A stretch of 64,000 nucleotides of DNA, taken from assembly GCF_907177275.1 (NCBI RefSeq), contig NZ_CAJSLV010000049.1, forward strand, positions 93,326-157,325, written 5' to 3'. This DNA comes from Actinacidiphila cocklensis. Lineage in GTDB: Bacteria > Actinomycetota > Actinomycetes > Streptomycetales > Streptomycetaceae. The first letter of the stretch is position 1; each line of letters begins with the position of its first letter. Below the pieces are notes generated by a model. It made no database searches. It saw nothing but the letters and a program-made list of their open reading frames with translations, and was not told the origin of the DNA. The translations under genes and the position numbers were made by a program. Positions 8,170-16,112 of this stretch are shown here, piece after piece.

Positions 8170-10914
8170 TCAGCCGCCGTTGGGTGCTCCGTTGGCTCCC
8201 CCGTTGTTACGACCCGGTGGACTGGTCGTCGGCGTGGCCGTCGGTGAGGTCGGCGGCGTCGTGTTGCAGTTCGGGTTGAACAGCCCGCACTGCGGCGTCG
8301 TGGGCGTCTGGGTCGGGGTCGTCGGCGGCGTCCACGTCGGGGTGTTGGTGGGCGGGGTGTTGGTGGGCGGGGTGTTGGTGGGCGGCGGGGGCGGGGTGGT
8401 CGGCGGCGGCGTCGTCATGGACGGCGTCGGCGTCGGAGCGCCCGACTCGTTGATCGTCTTGCCGTCACCGAGCTTGCCCGGGGTCGGGAAGCCGGGGTCG
8501 GGCTGGTTGCCCAGGGCCGCCTTCATGTAGTCGGTCCACATGGTCGCCGGGATGTCACCACCGTGGGTGGTCGACGTGGGGCCACCGGTACCGGCCATCG
8601 GCAGCAGCTTGGACGCCTTGCTGTCCTGCCGGAACATCACGACCGAGGTCGACAGCTGCTGGGTGTAGCCGACGAACCACGCCGACCGGGTACCGCCCGG
8701 GGTGTCGGTGGTGCCGGTCTTGCCGGCCGCGGTGCGGCCCAGTTCCAGCGCCTTCTTACCCGTGCCCTTCTTCACCACGTTCTGCAGCACCTTGGTCACG
8801 GTGTCCGCCACGTCGGGGTCCAGCGCGGGGGTCTTGGTGCGCTTCGGCTTCTGGAAGTGCGAGTCGTCGTCGCCGTCGTGGACCACCTTGGTCACCGAGT
8901 AGGGCTCCACCGCGTCGCCGGAGTCGGCGAAAGTGCCGTACGCGTTCGCCATCCGGATCGCGCTGGGTGTCGCGGTGCCGATGGAGTACGAGGCGACCAT
9001 GTCTCCCATGTGGGCGTAGTCCCCGAGCAGCCCGGCCTTGACGGCCGTCTCCTTGACCTTGTTCAGGCCCACGTCCTCGCCGAGCTGGACGAAGGGGGAG
9101 TTGATCGACTCCTCCATCGCCTTGTTCAAGGTGACGTAGCCCCACTTGGTACCGGACTCGTTCTTCTGTTTGAAGATGCTGTGGTCTTTGTTCTCGACCC
9201 AGTCGCCGTTGTGGTCCTTGATCGGGATCAGGTCGTTCGCGTTGTACTTGCTGTCCGGCGTCAGCGGTTTGTTGTCGCTGTAGTTGGTGCCGTACGTCAT
9301 GGCCGCGGCGAGCACGAACGGCTTGAACGTCGACCCGACAGGGACGCCCTGGGTGTCGGCGTTGTTGTTGAACTCGCCCTTGTCCATTCCGGCGCCGCCG
9401 TAGATGGCCACGATCTTGCCGTCACCCGGGACCACCGAGGCGGCACCGAACTGCACGTTGGTGTCGGCGTCACCGCCGAACTCCTTCTGCTGGTCACCGG
9501 TGTACTTGTGGCCTTCGCCCGGCTTGATCCGCTGCGCCCTGACCGTCTCGACGGAGGTCTTCAGCTCGTTGACCTTGTCCTTCTCGAAGGTCGTGTAGAT
9601 CTGATAGCCGCCGCGGTCCAGGTCTTCCTTGGTGATCGCGGGCTTGGAGTGCTGCTCGACGTAGTGGTTCGCCGTGTCGACGAGGTAGCCGATCTGACCG
9701 TTCATGCCGGCCTGCGCCTTGAGGCCCTGCGGCATCGGGAACTTCGTGTACTTCGCCCGCTCGACCGCCGTCATGTGGCCGAACCTGACCTCGTTGTCGA
9801 GGATCGACGCCCAGCGCGACGTGGCCCTGGCGGTGTTCGCCGCGGCGTTCGCGGCCGGGTCGATGCTCGGGTTGCCGTTGGGGTCGTAGTACGTCGGGCC
9901 CTTGAGCAGCGTGGCGAGCATCGCGCACTGGCTGGGGTTCAGCTTCTCCGCGTCGACGCCGTAGTACGTCTGCGCCGCCGCCTGGATGCCGTAGGCGTTC
10001 CGGCCGAAGTAGGAGGTGTTCAGGTAGCCGGTGATGATCTCGTTCTTGCTGAACTTGGCGCCGACCTTTATGGAGATGAACAGCTCTTTGAACTTGCGGC
10101 TGATGGTCTGCGACTGGTCGAGCATGGTGTTCTTGACGTACTGCTGGGTGATCGTCGAGCCGCCCTGCGTCTCGCCGCCCTTGGCCATGTTGAACAGCGC
10201 GCGGGCGATACCCATCGGGTCGACGCCCGAGTCGGTCTCGAAGGTCTTGTTCTCCGCGGAGATCACCGCATAGCGCATGGCCTTGGGGATCTTCTCGTAC
10301 GGGACGTTCTGCCGGTTGACGCTGCCGCCACCGGTGACCATGCGGGTGCCGTCGGCCCAGTAGTAGACGTTGTTCTGGGCTTCGGACGCCTTGTTCACGT
10401 CCGGGACGTCGACCATGGCGTAGGCGATGCCCACGATGCCCACGAGCGTGCCGACGAAGCCGACGGCGACCGCAGTGACCTGCCGCCAGGAGGGCATCCA
10501 GTGGCGCCAGCCCTCCTTGCCGAAGCGCGGGTAGTCGATGAAGCGCTTCTTGGTGGGTCGCCGGCCGGGGCCGCGACCGCCACGGCCTTCTGCGCCGGCA
10601 CCGCCGGGACCGCTGCCCGCGCCTCTGCGCCGTCCTGCGGCCCGTCCTCCCTGGGCCGCGCGGCGTGCCGCGGCTCTGCCCTGGTACGGCTCGTCGCCAC
10701 CGGAACCGCGGGACGGCCCGGCGGGCGAACCGCCGTGGGCGCCGCTGGGGGAACCGGTCGGTGTATCGCGTTCGCTACGCGCTCCGGCGGGGGGACCGCC
10801 TGCGGCACGGCGGCCGCCTGACGGCGGGGGCGTCGGCTGCTGTCCCCCGCGCCGGGCGGCAGCACGGCCGCCGGCAGGCGACTGCGGCGGCGGCTTGCGA
10901 CGGTGCTCGCTCAT
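8170..10914 (-). CDS. Class A penicillin-binding protein (GT51 glycosyltransferase/transpeptidase)
   Basis: 914 residues. The cytoplasmic head of about 140 residues is extremely rich in Arg, Gly, Pro and Ala; one membrane helix follows (AVGFVGTLVGIVGIAYAMV). The GT51 domain shows the AENKTFETDSGVD, GGSTITQQYVKN and RKFKELF motifs. The transpeptidase shows STFK, SIN and KTGT active-site motifs. The enzyme polymerises lipid II and cross-links glycan strands outside the membrane. After the KTG box a tail of about 100 residues is almost pure Pro/Thr, with the 15-base tandem repeat at 8341-8385. The head is longer than in most PBPs and may mediate contacts with divisome or polar-growth proteins (inferred). 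The gene is monocistronic between its own promoter region and the hairpin at 8119-8160. Confidence 0.93.
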   Translation of the reverse strand: MSEHRRKPPPQSPAGGRAAARRGGQQPTPPPSGGRRAAGGPPAGARSERDTPTGSPSGAHGGSPAGPSRGSGGDEPYQGRAAARRAAQGGRAAGRRRGAGSGPGGAGAEGRGGRGPGRRPTKKRFIDYPRFGKEGWRHWMPSWRQVTAVAVGFVGTLVGIVGIAYAMVDVPDVNKASEAQNNVYYWADGTRMVTGGGSVNRQNVPYEKIPKAMRYAVISAENKTFETDSGVDPMGIARALFNMAKGGETQGGSTITQQYVKNTMLDQSQTISRKFKELFISIKVGAKFSKNEIITGYLNTSYFGRNAYGIQAAAQTYYGVDAEKLNPSQCAMLATLLKGPTYYDPNGNPSIDPAANAAANTARATSRWASILDNEVRFGHMTAVERAKYTKFPMPQGLKAQAGMNGQIGYLVDTANHYVEQHSKPAITKEDLDRGGYQIYTTFEKDKVNELKTSVETVRAQRIKPGEGHKYTGDQQKEFGGDADTNVQFGAASVVPGDGKIVAIYGGAGMDKGEFNNNADTQGVPVGSTFKPFVLAAAMTYGTNYSDNKPLTPDSKYNANDLIPIKDHNGDWVENKDHSIFKQKNESGTKWGYVTLNKAMEESINSPFVQLGEDVGLNKVKETAVKAGLLGDYAHMGDMVASYSIGTATPSAIRMANAYGTFADSGDAVEPYSVTKVVHDGDDDSHFQKPKRTKTPALDPDVADTVTKVLQNVVKKGTGKKALELGRTAAGKTGTTDTPGGTRSAWFVGYTQQLSTSVVMFRQDSKASKLLPMAGTGGPTSTTHGGDIPATMWTDYMKAALGNQPDPGFPTPGKLGDGKTINESGAPTPTPSMTTPPPTTPPPPPTNTPPTNTPPTNTPTWTPPTTPTQTPTTPQCGLFNPNCNTTPPTSPTATPTTSPPGRNNGGANGAPNGG
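8341..8385. repeat. Three 15-bp tandem repeats in the PBP tail
   Basis: The unit GGTGTTGGTGGGCGG occurs three times head to tail (8341, 8356, 8371) and encodes PTNTP repeats on the minus strand. Such arrays change copy number easily. Confidence 0.9.
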
Positions 10915-11168
10915 GAACAGCTACTCCTCGACAGGCGGGATCGCCTGAAGGCATCGGTGACAATCCGGTCGGTCCCCCTGCATGCGGCTGTGTCAGGCCG
11001 CACCGCACCCAGGATCAAGACGCGCGCCGACGGCGCAGGGTTCCCGGTGCTCTGCATGGCGAACAGAGTACGCACGACCAAAAGACACATGATGCGAACG
11101 TTCTTCACATAACGGACCGTTGGCAGCTCACAGGTTTGAGGATGTGACGCCGGTCACCACCTGCCGTC

Positions 11169-11220
11169 TTGCATGATGTCTCGCGCCGTTCTATCGTCGC
11201 GATGTATCGACTCGATACAT
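11169..11220 (+). promoter_or_regulatory. Promoter with PadR-type operator for padR-ino1
   Basis: TTGCAT (11169-11174) and TATCGT (11192-11197) form a -35/-10 pair with a 17-base spacer. The predicted start of transcription falls in a perfect inverted repeat, ATGTATCGA-C-TCGATACAT (11202-11220). ATGTAT/ATACAT halves are the known PadR-family binding pattern, so autorepression is likely. The rest of the 341-base gap 10915-11255 holds the PBP promoter, which I could not pinpoint, and no gene. Confidence 0.7.
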
Positions 11221-11255
11221 CGGATCGGAAGAAGCGCGAACGAGGGGACGAGGGA

Positions 11256-11900
11256 TTGAGCAAGCGCTCCGGAATCCTCGAATTCGCGGTTCTCGGTCTG
11301 CTGCGCGAGTCGCCGATGCATGGGTACGAGCTGCGCAAGCGGCTCAACACCTCGCTCGGGGTGTTCCGCGCCTTCAGCTACGGGAGCCTCTATCCGTGCC
11401 TGAAGACGCTGGTCACCCTCGGGTGGCTGGTCGAGGAGCCTGCGGTGGACCTGGGTCCGTCCGCGGCGCCACTGGCCGGCCGCCGGGCGAAGATCGTCTA
11501 CCGGCTGACCGCCGCGGGCAAGGAGCACTTCGAGGAGCTGCTGGCGCACTCGGGTCCCGATGCCTGGGAGGACGAGCACTTCGCCGCTCGGTTCGCCTTC
11601 TTCGGCCAGACGTCCAAGGACGTCAGGATGCGGGTGCTCGAAGGGCGGCGCAGCCGCCTGGAGGAGCGCCTGGAGAAGATGCGCGCCTCGCTGGTCCGCA
11701 CCCGCGAGAGGCTCGACGACTACACGCTGGAGCTGCAACGGCACGGCATGGAGTCGGTGGAGCGCGAGGTGCGCTGGCTCAACGAGCTGATCGAGACCGA
11801 GCGGGCCGGACGCTCCGAGCGGCCGGCCGACGAGCGGGACGACAACGACAACACCAACCAAGAGAACGGCGGCCGACCCGAAGCCCGGGGAACCGCGTGA
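11256..11900 (+). CDS. PadR-family transcriptional regulator
   Basis: 214 residues. The N-terminal winged helix ([24 protein letters not shown], then [12 protein letters not shown]) is classic PadR. A C-terminal helical dimerisation part follows ([31 protein letters not shown]), and the last 35 residues are disordered. The TTG at 11256 is chosen because GAGGGGAC lies upstream and conservation starts at SKRSGILEF; in-frame ATG/GTG codons further up fall in the operator. Only 23 bases separate it from the inositol-phosphate synthase gene, so both are probably one transcript repressed at 11202-11220. The ligand is unknown. Confidence 0.88.
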   Translation: MSKRSGILEFAVLGLLRESPMHGYELRKRLNTSLGVFRAFSYGSLYPCLKTLVTLGWLVEEPAVDLGPSAAPLAGRRAKIVYRLTAAGKEHFEELLAHSGPDAWEDEHFAARFAFFGQTSKDVRMRVLEGRRSRLEERLEKMRASLVRTRERLDDYTLELQRHGMESVEREVRWLNELIETERAGRSERPADERDDNDNTNQENGGRPEARGTA

Positions 11901-11923
11901 CGATTACACAGGGAGCAACGGGT

Positions 11924-13006
11924 ATGGGTTCGGTTCGCGTAGCCATCGTGGGTGTGGGCAACTGCGCCACGTCGCTGGTACAGGGAGTCGAGTACTACAA
12001 GGACGCGGACCCGGAGTCCCGGGTGCCGGGTCTGATGCACGTCCAGTTCGGCGAGTACCACGTGCGTGACGTCGAGTTCGTGGCCGCCTTCGATGTCGAC
12101 GCGAAGAAGGTCGGCCTCGACGTCGCGGACGCCATCGGCGCCAGCGAGAACAACACCATCAAGATCTGCGACGTGCCGCAGACCGGCGTGACCGTCCAGC
12201 GCGGCCACACCCTCGACGGCCTCGGCAAGTACTACCGGGAGACCATCGAGGAGTCCGACGAGGCTCCGGTCGACGTCGTCCAGGTGCTCAAGGACCGCAA
12301 CGTCGACGTGCTGGTCTGCTACCTGCCCGTCGGCTCCGAGGCCGCGGCGAAGTTCTACGCCCAGTGCGCCATCGACGCCAAGGTCGCCTTCGTCAACGCC
12401 CTCCCGGTCTTCATCGCCGGCACCAAGGAGTGGGCGGACAAGTTCACCGAGGCCGGTGTGCCGATCGTCGGTGACGACATCAAGTCCCAGGTGGGCGCCA
12501 CCATCACGCACCGCGTGATGGCCAAGCTCTTCGAGGACCGCGGCGTCATCCTCGAGCGCACCATGCAGCTGAACGTCGGCGGCAACATGGACTTCAAGAA
12601 CATGCTCGAGCGCGAGCGCCTGGAGTCCAAGAAGATCTCCAAGACGCAGGCCGTCACCTCGCAGATCCCGGACCGCGACCTGGGCGCCAAGAACGTCCAC
12701 ATCGGCCCGTCCGACTACGTCCAGTGGCTCGACGACCGCAAGTGGGCCTACGTCCGCCTCGAGGGCCGCGCCTTCGGTGACGTCCCGCTGAACCTGGAGT
12801 ACAAGCTGGAGGTCTGGGACTCCCCGAACTCCGCGGGCGTCATCATCGACGCGGTGCGTGCCGCGAAGATCGCCAAGGACCGCGGCATCGGTGGCCCGAT
12901 CCTCTCGGCGTCCTCGTACTTCATGAAGTCCCCGCCGGTGCAGTACTTCGACGACGAGGCTCGCGAGAACGTGGAGAAGTTCATCCGCGGCGAGGTCGAG
13001 CGCTGA
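11924..13006 (+). CDS. ino1: myo-Inositol-1-phosphate (inositol-3-phosphate) synthase
   Basis: 360 residues, the short actinobacterial form. The NAD-binding start is [22 protein letters not shown]; the NALPVFIAG and [16 protein letters not shown] segments are typical of the family. It converts glucose 6-phosphate to inositol 1-phosphate, feeding mycothiol and phosphatidylinositol synthesis in actinomycetes. The ATG at 11924 has GGGAGC upstream. It follows the PadR gene by 23 bases and ends at a 19-bp terminator. Confidence 0.95.
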   Translation: MGSVRVAIVGVGNCATSLVQGVEYYKDADPESRVPGLMHVQFGEYHVRDVEFVAAFDVDAKKVGLDVADAIGASENNTIKICDVPQTGVTVQRGHTLDGLGKYYRETIEESDEAPVDVVQVLKDRNVDVLVCYLPVGSEAAAKFYAQCAIDAKVAFVNALPVFIAGTKEWADKFTEAGVPIVGDDIKSQVGATITHRVMAKLFEDRGVILERTMQLNVGGNMDFKNMLERERLESKKISKTQAVTSQIPDRDLGAKNVHIGPSDYVQWLDDRKWAYVRLEGRAFGDVPLNLEYKLEVWDSPNSAGVIIDAVRAAKIAKDRGIGGPILSASSYFMKSPPVQYFDDEARENVEKFIRGEVER

Positions 13007-13059
13007 ACAGCCGGCCGGCTGTGCGGTACTGAGGCGCGCAGGCGCCGACAGACGGATTA

Positions 13060-13100
13060 ACGAGGAAGGCCCCGGGTCGCAGACCCGGGGCCTTCCTCGT
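13060..13100 (+). terminator. Strong hairpin terminator after ino1
   Basis: A 19-bp perfect stem (ACGAGGAAGGCCCCGGGTC at 13060-13078, complement at 13082-13100) with a three-base GCA loop lies 53 bases past the ino1 stop and just before the MFS gene. Confidence 0.85.
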
Positions 13101-13117
13101 CGTGTGAGGCTGTGCGC

Positions 13118-14425
13118 ATGGGCCTTCTGCGCGATCTTCGCGTCCTGCTGCGGCTGCCGGACTTCCGCCGGCTGCTGGGCGTACGGCTGCTGTCGCAGCT
13201 CTCCGACGGTGTCTTCCAGGTCGCGCTGGCCGCCTATGTGGTCTTCTCGCCGGAGAAGCAGGCCTCACCGGCCGCGGTCGCGTCCGCGATGGCCGTCCTG
13301 CTGCTCCCCTACTCCCTGGTCGGCCCCTTCACCGGTGTGCTGCTCGACCGCTGGCGCCGCCGTCAGGTGCTGCTGTACTGCAACCTGCTGCGTGCGGTGC
13401 TGTCCTGCGGCACTGCGGGGCTGATCCTGCTGGGAGTTCCGGACTGGCTGTTCTATCTGTCCGCCCTGTCGGTGACCGCGGTCAACCGCTTCGTGCTGGC
13501 CGGGCTGTCCGCCGCGCTGCCGCGGGTGGTCGACCAGGACCGGCTGGTGACCGCCAACGCGCTCTCGCCGACAGCGGGCACCCTCGCGGCGACCGTGGGC
13601 GGCGGCACCGCCTTCGTGGTGCACCTCTTCGCATCAGAAGGGGACGGGGCCAACGCCGCCACGGTGCTGCTCGGCGCCCTGCTCTACCTGTGCGCGGGAC
13701 TGGCCTCACTGACCCTGGGCCGCGACCTGCTCGGCCCCGACCCTGACCGGGTCCGCCCGCGGTTCGCCACCGCGCTGGCCGGCACCGCCCAGGGGCTGTA
13801 CGCCGGGCTGCGGCATCTGCATCGCCGCCCGGCGGCCGCCCGGGCGATGGCCGCGATGACCGCGATGCGTTTCTGCTTCGGCGCTCTGACGGTGACGCTG
13901 CTGATGCTCTGCCGCTACGCCTGGTCCGACCCGTCCGACACCGACGCGGGCCTCGGCCTGCTGGGCGTCGCGGTGGGCCTGTCGGCGGCCGGCTTCTTCG
14001 TGGCGGCGCTCGTCACCCCCTGGGCCACCGCCCGGGTCGGCACCGCCGGCTGGATCACCGTCTGCTCGGCGGCCTCGGCGCTGATGCTGCCGCCGCTGGC
14101 GCTGTCCTTCACGATCGGCCCGATGATGTTCGCCGCCTTCGCGCTGGGCGTCACCACCCAGGGCGCCAAGATCGCCACCGACACCGTCATCCAGTCCCAG
14201 GTGGACGACGCCTACCGCGGCCGGGTCTTCTCGCTCTACGACGTCGTGTTCAACGTGGCGTTCGTCGGCGCCGCCGCGATCGCGGCGCTGGCCCTGCCCG
14301 CCGACGGACGCTCGATCGGGCTGATCGTGGCACTGGCGCTGATCTACGCCGCCACCGCGGTCGGGATACTGCGGGAGCGCGATGTTTCACGTGGAACATC
14401 GCACGCGGGCACCCCGACCCGATGA
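13118..14425 (+). CDS. MFS transporter, twelve-helix type
   Basis: 435 residues with MFS topology. The motif-A-like loop LLDRWRRRQVLLY follows helix 2, and a second short loop SQVDDAYRGRVFSLYDVVF is typical of MFS permeases of the MDR/siderophore-export type. The substrate is unknown. The ATG at 13118 is preferred over the GTG at 13112 because GAGG lies eight bases upstream. The last codons contain a parS site, encoding DVSRGTS in the cytoplasmic tail after the final helix. The gene converges on cca, with a second parS in the 40-base gap. Confidence 0.85.
   Translation: MGLLRDLRVLLRLPDFRRLLGVRLLSQLSDGVFQVALAAYVVFSPEKQASPAAVASAMAVLLLPYSLVGPFTGVLLDRWRRRQVLLYCNLLRAVLSCGTAGLILLGVPDWLFYLSALSVTAVNRFVLAGLSAALPRVVDQDRLVTANALSPTAGTLAATVGGGTAFVVHLFASEGDGANAATVLLGALLYLCAGLASLTLGRDLLGPDPDRVRPRFATALAGTAQGLYAGLRHLHRRPAAARAMAAMTAMRFCFGALTVTLLMLCRYAWSDPSDTDAGLGLLGVAVGLSAAGFFVAALVTPWATARVGTAGWITVCSAASALMLPPLALSFTIGPMMFAAFALGVTTQGAKIATDTVIQSQVDDAYRGRVFSLYDVVFNVAFVGAAAIAALALPADGRSIGLIVALALIYAATAVGILRERDVSRGTSHAGTPTR
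14384..14397. other. parS site (GTTTCACGTGGAAC) inside the MFS gene
   Basis: A 14-bp near-palindrome with one T-type and one C-type arm, inside the extended pattern GATG..CATC. It encodes V-S-R-G-T in the C-terminal tail of the transporter. Confidence 0.75.
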
Positions 14426-14450
14426 CGGCGAAGTGCCCTCACCGGGCGAT

Positions 14451-14464
14451 GTTCCACGTGGAAC
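14451..14464. other. parS site (GTTCCACGTGGAAC), MFS/cca gap
   Basis: A perfect palindrome 67 bases from the previous parS. It ends 2 bases before the cca stop codon, in the convergent gap. Confidence 0.75.
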
Positions 14465-14465
14465 A

Positions 14466-15935
14466 TCACGTGGCGGACTGCGCCGCCCACCACTCCCGCA
14501 GGGCCGCTGTCGCGGCCTCCTCGCCCAGCGGGCCGTTCTCCAACCGCAGTTCCAGCAGGTGCTGGTAGGCCTTGCCCACCGCCGGCCCCGGGGCGATCCC
14601 GAGCACCGTCATGATCTGGTTGCCGTCCAGGTCGGGCCGGATCGCGTCCAGCTCCTCCTGCTCCTGGAGCTCGGCGATCCGCTGCTCAAGGCCGTCGTAC
14701 GTCCGGGACAGCGCCGCCGCCTTGCGCTTGTTGCGGGTCGTGCAGTCCGACCGGGTCAGCTTGTGCAGCCGCTCCAGCAGCGGACCGGCGTCCCGCACGT
14801 AGCGCCGCACCGCGGAGTCGGTCCACTCACCGCTGCCGTAACCGTGGAAGCGCAGGTGCAGCTCGACCAGCCGCGAGACGTCCTTCACCAGCTCGTTGGG
14901 GTACTTCAGCTGGAGCATCCGCGTCTTGGTGAGCTTGGCGCCGACCATCTCGTGGTGGTGGAAGGAGACCCGGCCGTCCGGTTCGAAGCGCCGGGTCTTC
15001 GGCTTGCCGATGTCGTGCAGCAGCGCGGCCAGCCGCAGCACCAGGTCCGGCCCCTCGGTCTCCAGGTCGATGGCCTGCTCCAGCACCGTCAGGGTGTGCT
15101 CGTAGACGTCCTTGTGCCGGAAGTGCTCGTCTCGCTCCAGCCGCAGTGCCGACAGCTCGGGCAGCACCCGGTCCGCGAGACCGGTCTCCACCAGCAGGCG
15201 CAGCCCCTTGCGCGGGTGGTCGGACACGACGAGCTTGTTCAGCTCGTCCCGCACCCGCTCGGCCGAGACGATGTCGATCCGCTCGGCCATCGCGGTCATC
15301 GCCGCGACCACCTCGGGGGCGACCTCGAAGTCCAGCTGCGCCGCGAAGCGGGCCGCACGCAGCATCCGCAACGGGTCGTCGGAGAAGGACGACTCGGGGG
15401 AGCCGGGAGTGCGCAGCAGCCGGGCAGCGAGGTCGTCCAGGCCGCCGTAGGGGTCGATGAAGTCGTTGCCCGGCAGCCCCACCGCCATGGAGTTCACCGT
15501 GAAGTCCCGGCGGACCAGGTCCTCCTCGATGGTGTCGCCGTAGGACACCTCCGGCTTGCGCGAGGTCCTGTCGTACGCCTCGCTGCGGTAGGTGGTCACC
15601 TCGATCTGGAAACTGCGGACCCGGCCCTCGGTGTCCTGGGCCTTCTTCATGCCGCCGACGGTACCGAAGGCGATACCGACCTCCCACACCGAGTCCGCCC
15701 ACGGCCGCAGGATCTTCAGTACCTGCTCGGGGCGCGCGTCGGTGGTGAAGTCCAGGTCGTTGCCGAGCCGGCCCAGCAGGGTGTCCCGTACGGAGCCGCC
15801 GACCAGTGCGAGGGCGAACCCGGCAGCGCGGAAGCGGTGGCCCAGCTCCTCGGCTACGGGCTCGACCCGGTGGTGGGCCGCCCGTCCGGCTCGCGGGGGC
15901 TGCGGAGTCTGAGCGGCATCGTTGGCATTCGGCAC
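14466..15935 (-). CDS. cca: CCA tRNA nucleotidyltransferase
   Basis: 489 residues. The N-terminal polymerase-beta-type head has the motif ALVGGSVRDTLLG and the catalytic DLDF acidic pair, followed by the RRDFTVNSMAV motif. A C-terminal HD phosphohydrolase domain is visible (LLHDIGKPKTR, HHHEMVGAKL). It builds or repairs the 3'-CCA of tRNAs. Consistent with need for it, the tRNA-Ile gene in this window lacks an encoded CCA. The start at 15935 (MPNANDA) opens a Pro-rich leader of about 20 residues. It diverges from the DUF6049-murJ operon (177-base gap). Confidence 0.94.
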   Translation of the reverse strand: MPNANDAAQTPQPPRAGRAAHHRVEPVAEELGHRFRAAGFALALVGGSVRDTLLGRLGNDLDFTTDARPEQVLKILRPWADSVWEVGIAFGTVGGMKKAQDTEGRVRSFQIEVTTYRSEAYDRTSRKPEVSYGDTIEEDLVRRDFTVNSMAVGLPGNDFIDPYGGLDDLAARLLRTPGSPESSFSDDPLRMLRAARFAAQLDFEVAPEVVAAMTAMAERIDIVSAERVRDELNKLVVSDHPRKGLRLLVETGLADRVLPELSALRLERDEHFRHKDVYEHTLTVLEQAIDLETEGPDLVLRLAALLHDIGKPKTRRFEPDGRVSFHHHEMVGAKLTKTRMLQLKYPNELVKDVSRLVELHLRFHGYGSGEWTDSAVRRYVRDAGPLLERLHKLTRSDCTTRNKRKAAALSRTYDGLEQRIAELQEQEELDAIRPDLDGNQIMTVLGIAPGPAVGKAYQHLLELRLENGPLGEEAATAALREWWAAQSAT

Positions 15936-16112
15936 AACGTAAAAGGGTACGGGTCCGCGACCACCGCCCGCGCACGCGTTTCACGGCCTTGTACCAAGGA
16001 GCAGTCCGCAGCACTTCGACACAGCGCCGATCGTTAACATGCCAACACGCACATCCGATGGACCACCGGCGACAGACGATCAGCTACACACACGACGAGG
16101 ACGGGCGAACGC

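Noticed and set aside
8563..10821. 752-codon open frame on the strand opposite the PBP gene
   Set aside because: It is the mirror of a real high-GC gene; the translated product has no helices, motifs or ribosome-binding site. The same applies to long antisense frames over murJ, gyrA and the SARP gene.
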